Source: Novosphingobium sp.
GTDB lineage: Bacteria; Pseudomonadota; Alphaproteobacteria; Sphingomonadales; Sphingomonadaceae
Direction of reading: 5' to 3'
Assembly: GCF_027486195.1 (NCBI RefSeq)
Contig: NZ_JAIXPP010000124.1
Location: forward strand, 20,005 to 84,004
Length of the DNA stretch: 64,000 bases
A program made the position numbers and the translations under genes. The notes beneath the pieces were generated by a model. That model searched no databases. It saw nothing but the letters and a program-made list of their open reading frames with translations, and was not told the DNA's origin. Below are positions 63,731-64,000 of the stretch, piece after piece; the stretch's first letter is position 1, and the number at the start of each line of letters is the position of its first letter.

Positions 63731-64000
63731 CTACTGATTCATCGTTGCGAAGAAGTCCTCGTTGGTCTTCGAGTTCTTCATCTTGTCGAGCAGGAATTCC
63801 ATCGCATCGATGGTGCCCATCTGCATGAGGATGCGGCGCAGTACCCACATCTTGCTGAGCTGATCCTGCGGCACGAGCAGTTCTTCCTTGCGGGTGCCGC
63901 TCTTGCCCACATCCAGCGCCGGGAAGATGCGCTTGTCCGCCACCTTGCGGTCGAGCACGATTTCCGAGTTGCCGGTGCCCTTGAACTCTTCGAAGATCAC
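63731..64000 (-). CDS. rho: Transcription termination factor Rho, C-terminal part
   Basis: The last 89 residues of Rho are seen: EEFKGTGNSEIVLDRKVADKRIFPALDVG with the secondary RNA-binding site and R-loop, then SGTRKEELL and the C-terminal helix. The 5' part lies beyond the window. Rho next to the mnmE/par group is the normal order in Alphaproteobacteria. Confidence 0.96.
   Translation of the reverse strand: MIFEEFKGTGNSEIVLDRKVADKRIFPALDVGKSGTRKEELLVPQDQLSKMWVLRRILMQMGTIDAMEFLLDKMKNSKTNEDFFATMNQ

Overview
The window is a dense, GC-rich piece of an alphaproteobacterial chromosome, most likely from Sphingomonadales (Novosphingobium/Sphingobium-like). The reasons are the linked set mnmE–parS–mnmG–rsmG–parA–parB next to rho, alphaproteobacterial families of unknown function (UPF0262, DUF2093, DUF6489), NnrU, CarD, a large TonB-dependent receptor, and acyl-CoA dehydrogenases. 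It is mostly core genome. I see no phage, insertion sequence, CRISPR array or rRNA, and one tRNA.

Layout. 1-4151: the end of an exonuclease III gene, then a minus-strand surface-glycan-type group (GT-C-like membrane protein, GtrA, FAD oxidoreductase). 4255-5031: a PilZ protein. 5059-7992: a four-gene redox module (TlpA thioredoxin, DUF4266 lipoprotein, DUF3570 protein, ApbE flavin transferase). 8018-9992: an RTX protein, tRNA-Leu, IHF beta and a GntR regulator. 10224-15512: a peptide transporter, two amidohydrolases and NnrU. 15535-20042: dxs, a Fur/Zur regulator, exported MsrA with a coupled 45-aa peptide, and two small secreted proteins. 20119-27042: an Asp/Asn hydroxylase-like protein, two sulfotransferase-like proteins and a TonB receptor.

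27411-37437: M23 peptidase, DUF2093, xseA, purD, a PfkB sugar/nucleoside kinase, an NsrR-like regulator facing a single-domain globin, a saccharopine-dehydrogenase-like enzyme, dcd, cdd, a GH25 lysozyme and UPF0262. 37586-43696: dnaB, rpoZ, a Suv3-like helicase, an S4 protein, a 7Fe ferredoxin and carD. 43901-54053: a GIN-domain lipoprotein, Sua5, acyl-CoA dehydrogenase, a DUF815 ATPase, a sorbosone-dehydrogenase-like protein, free-Met-(R)-sulfoxide reductase, a glycine-zipper protein, a metalloprotease and a CAP-domain protein. 54075-64000: a second acyl-CoA dehydrogenase, then parB, parA, rsmG, mnmG and mnmE with three perfect parS sites, DUF6489, dienelactone hydrolase, a second AspH-like protein, an NTF2-like protein and the 3' end of rho.

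The most interesting points are: an ApbE-type flavinylation motif inside the DUF3570 protein beside apbE; the receptor–sulfotransferase–hydroxylase neighbourhood; an NsrR-type operator between the regulator and the globin; three parS sites, two of them inside rsmG; a structured leader upstream of carD; and gene borders made from palindromic tetranucleotides (CATG as two start codons, CTAG as two stop codons). All family assignments come from reading the translated sequence; no database search was run.
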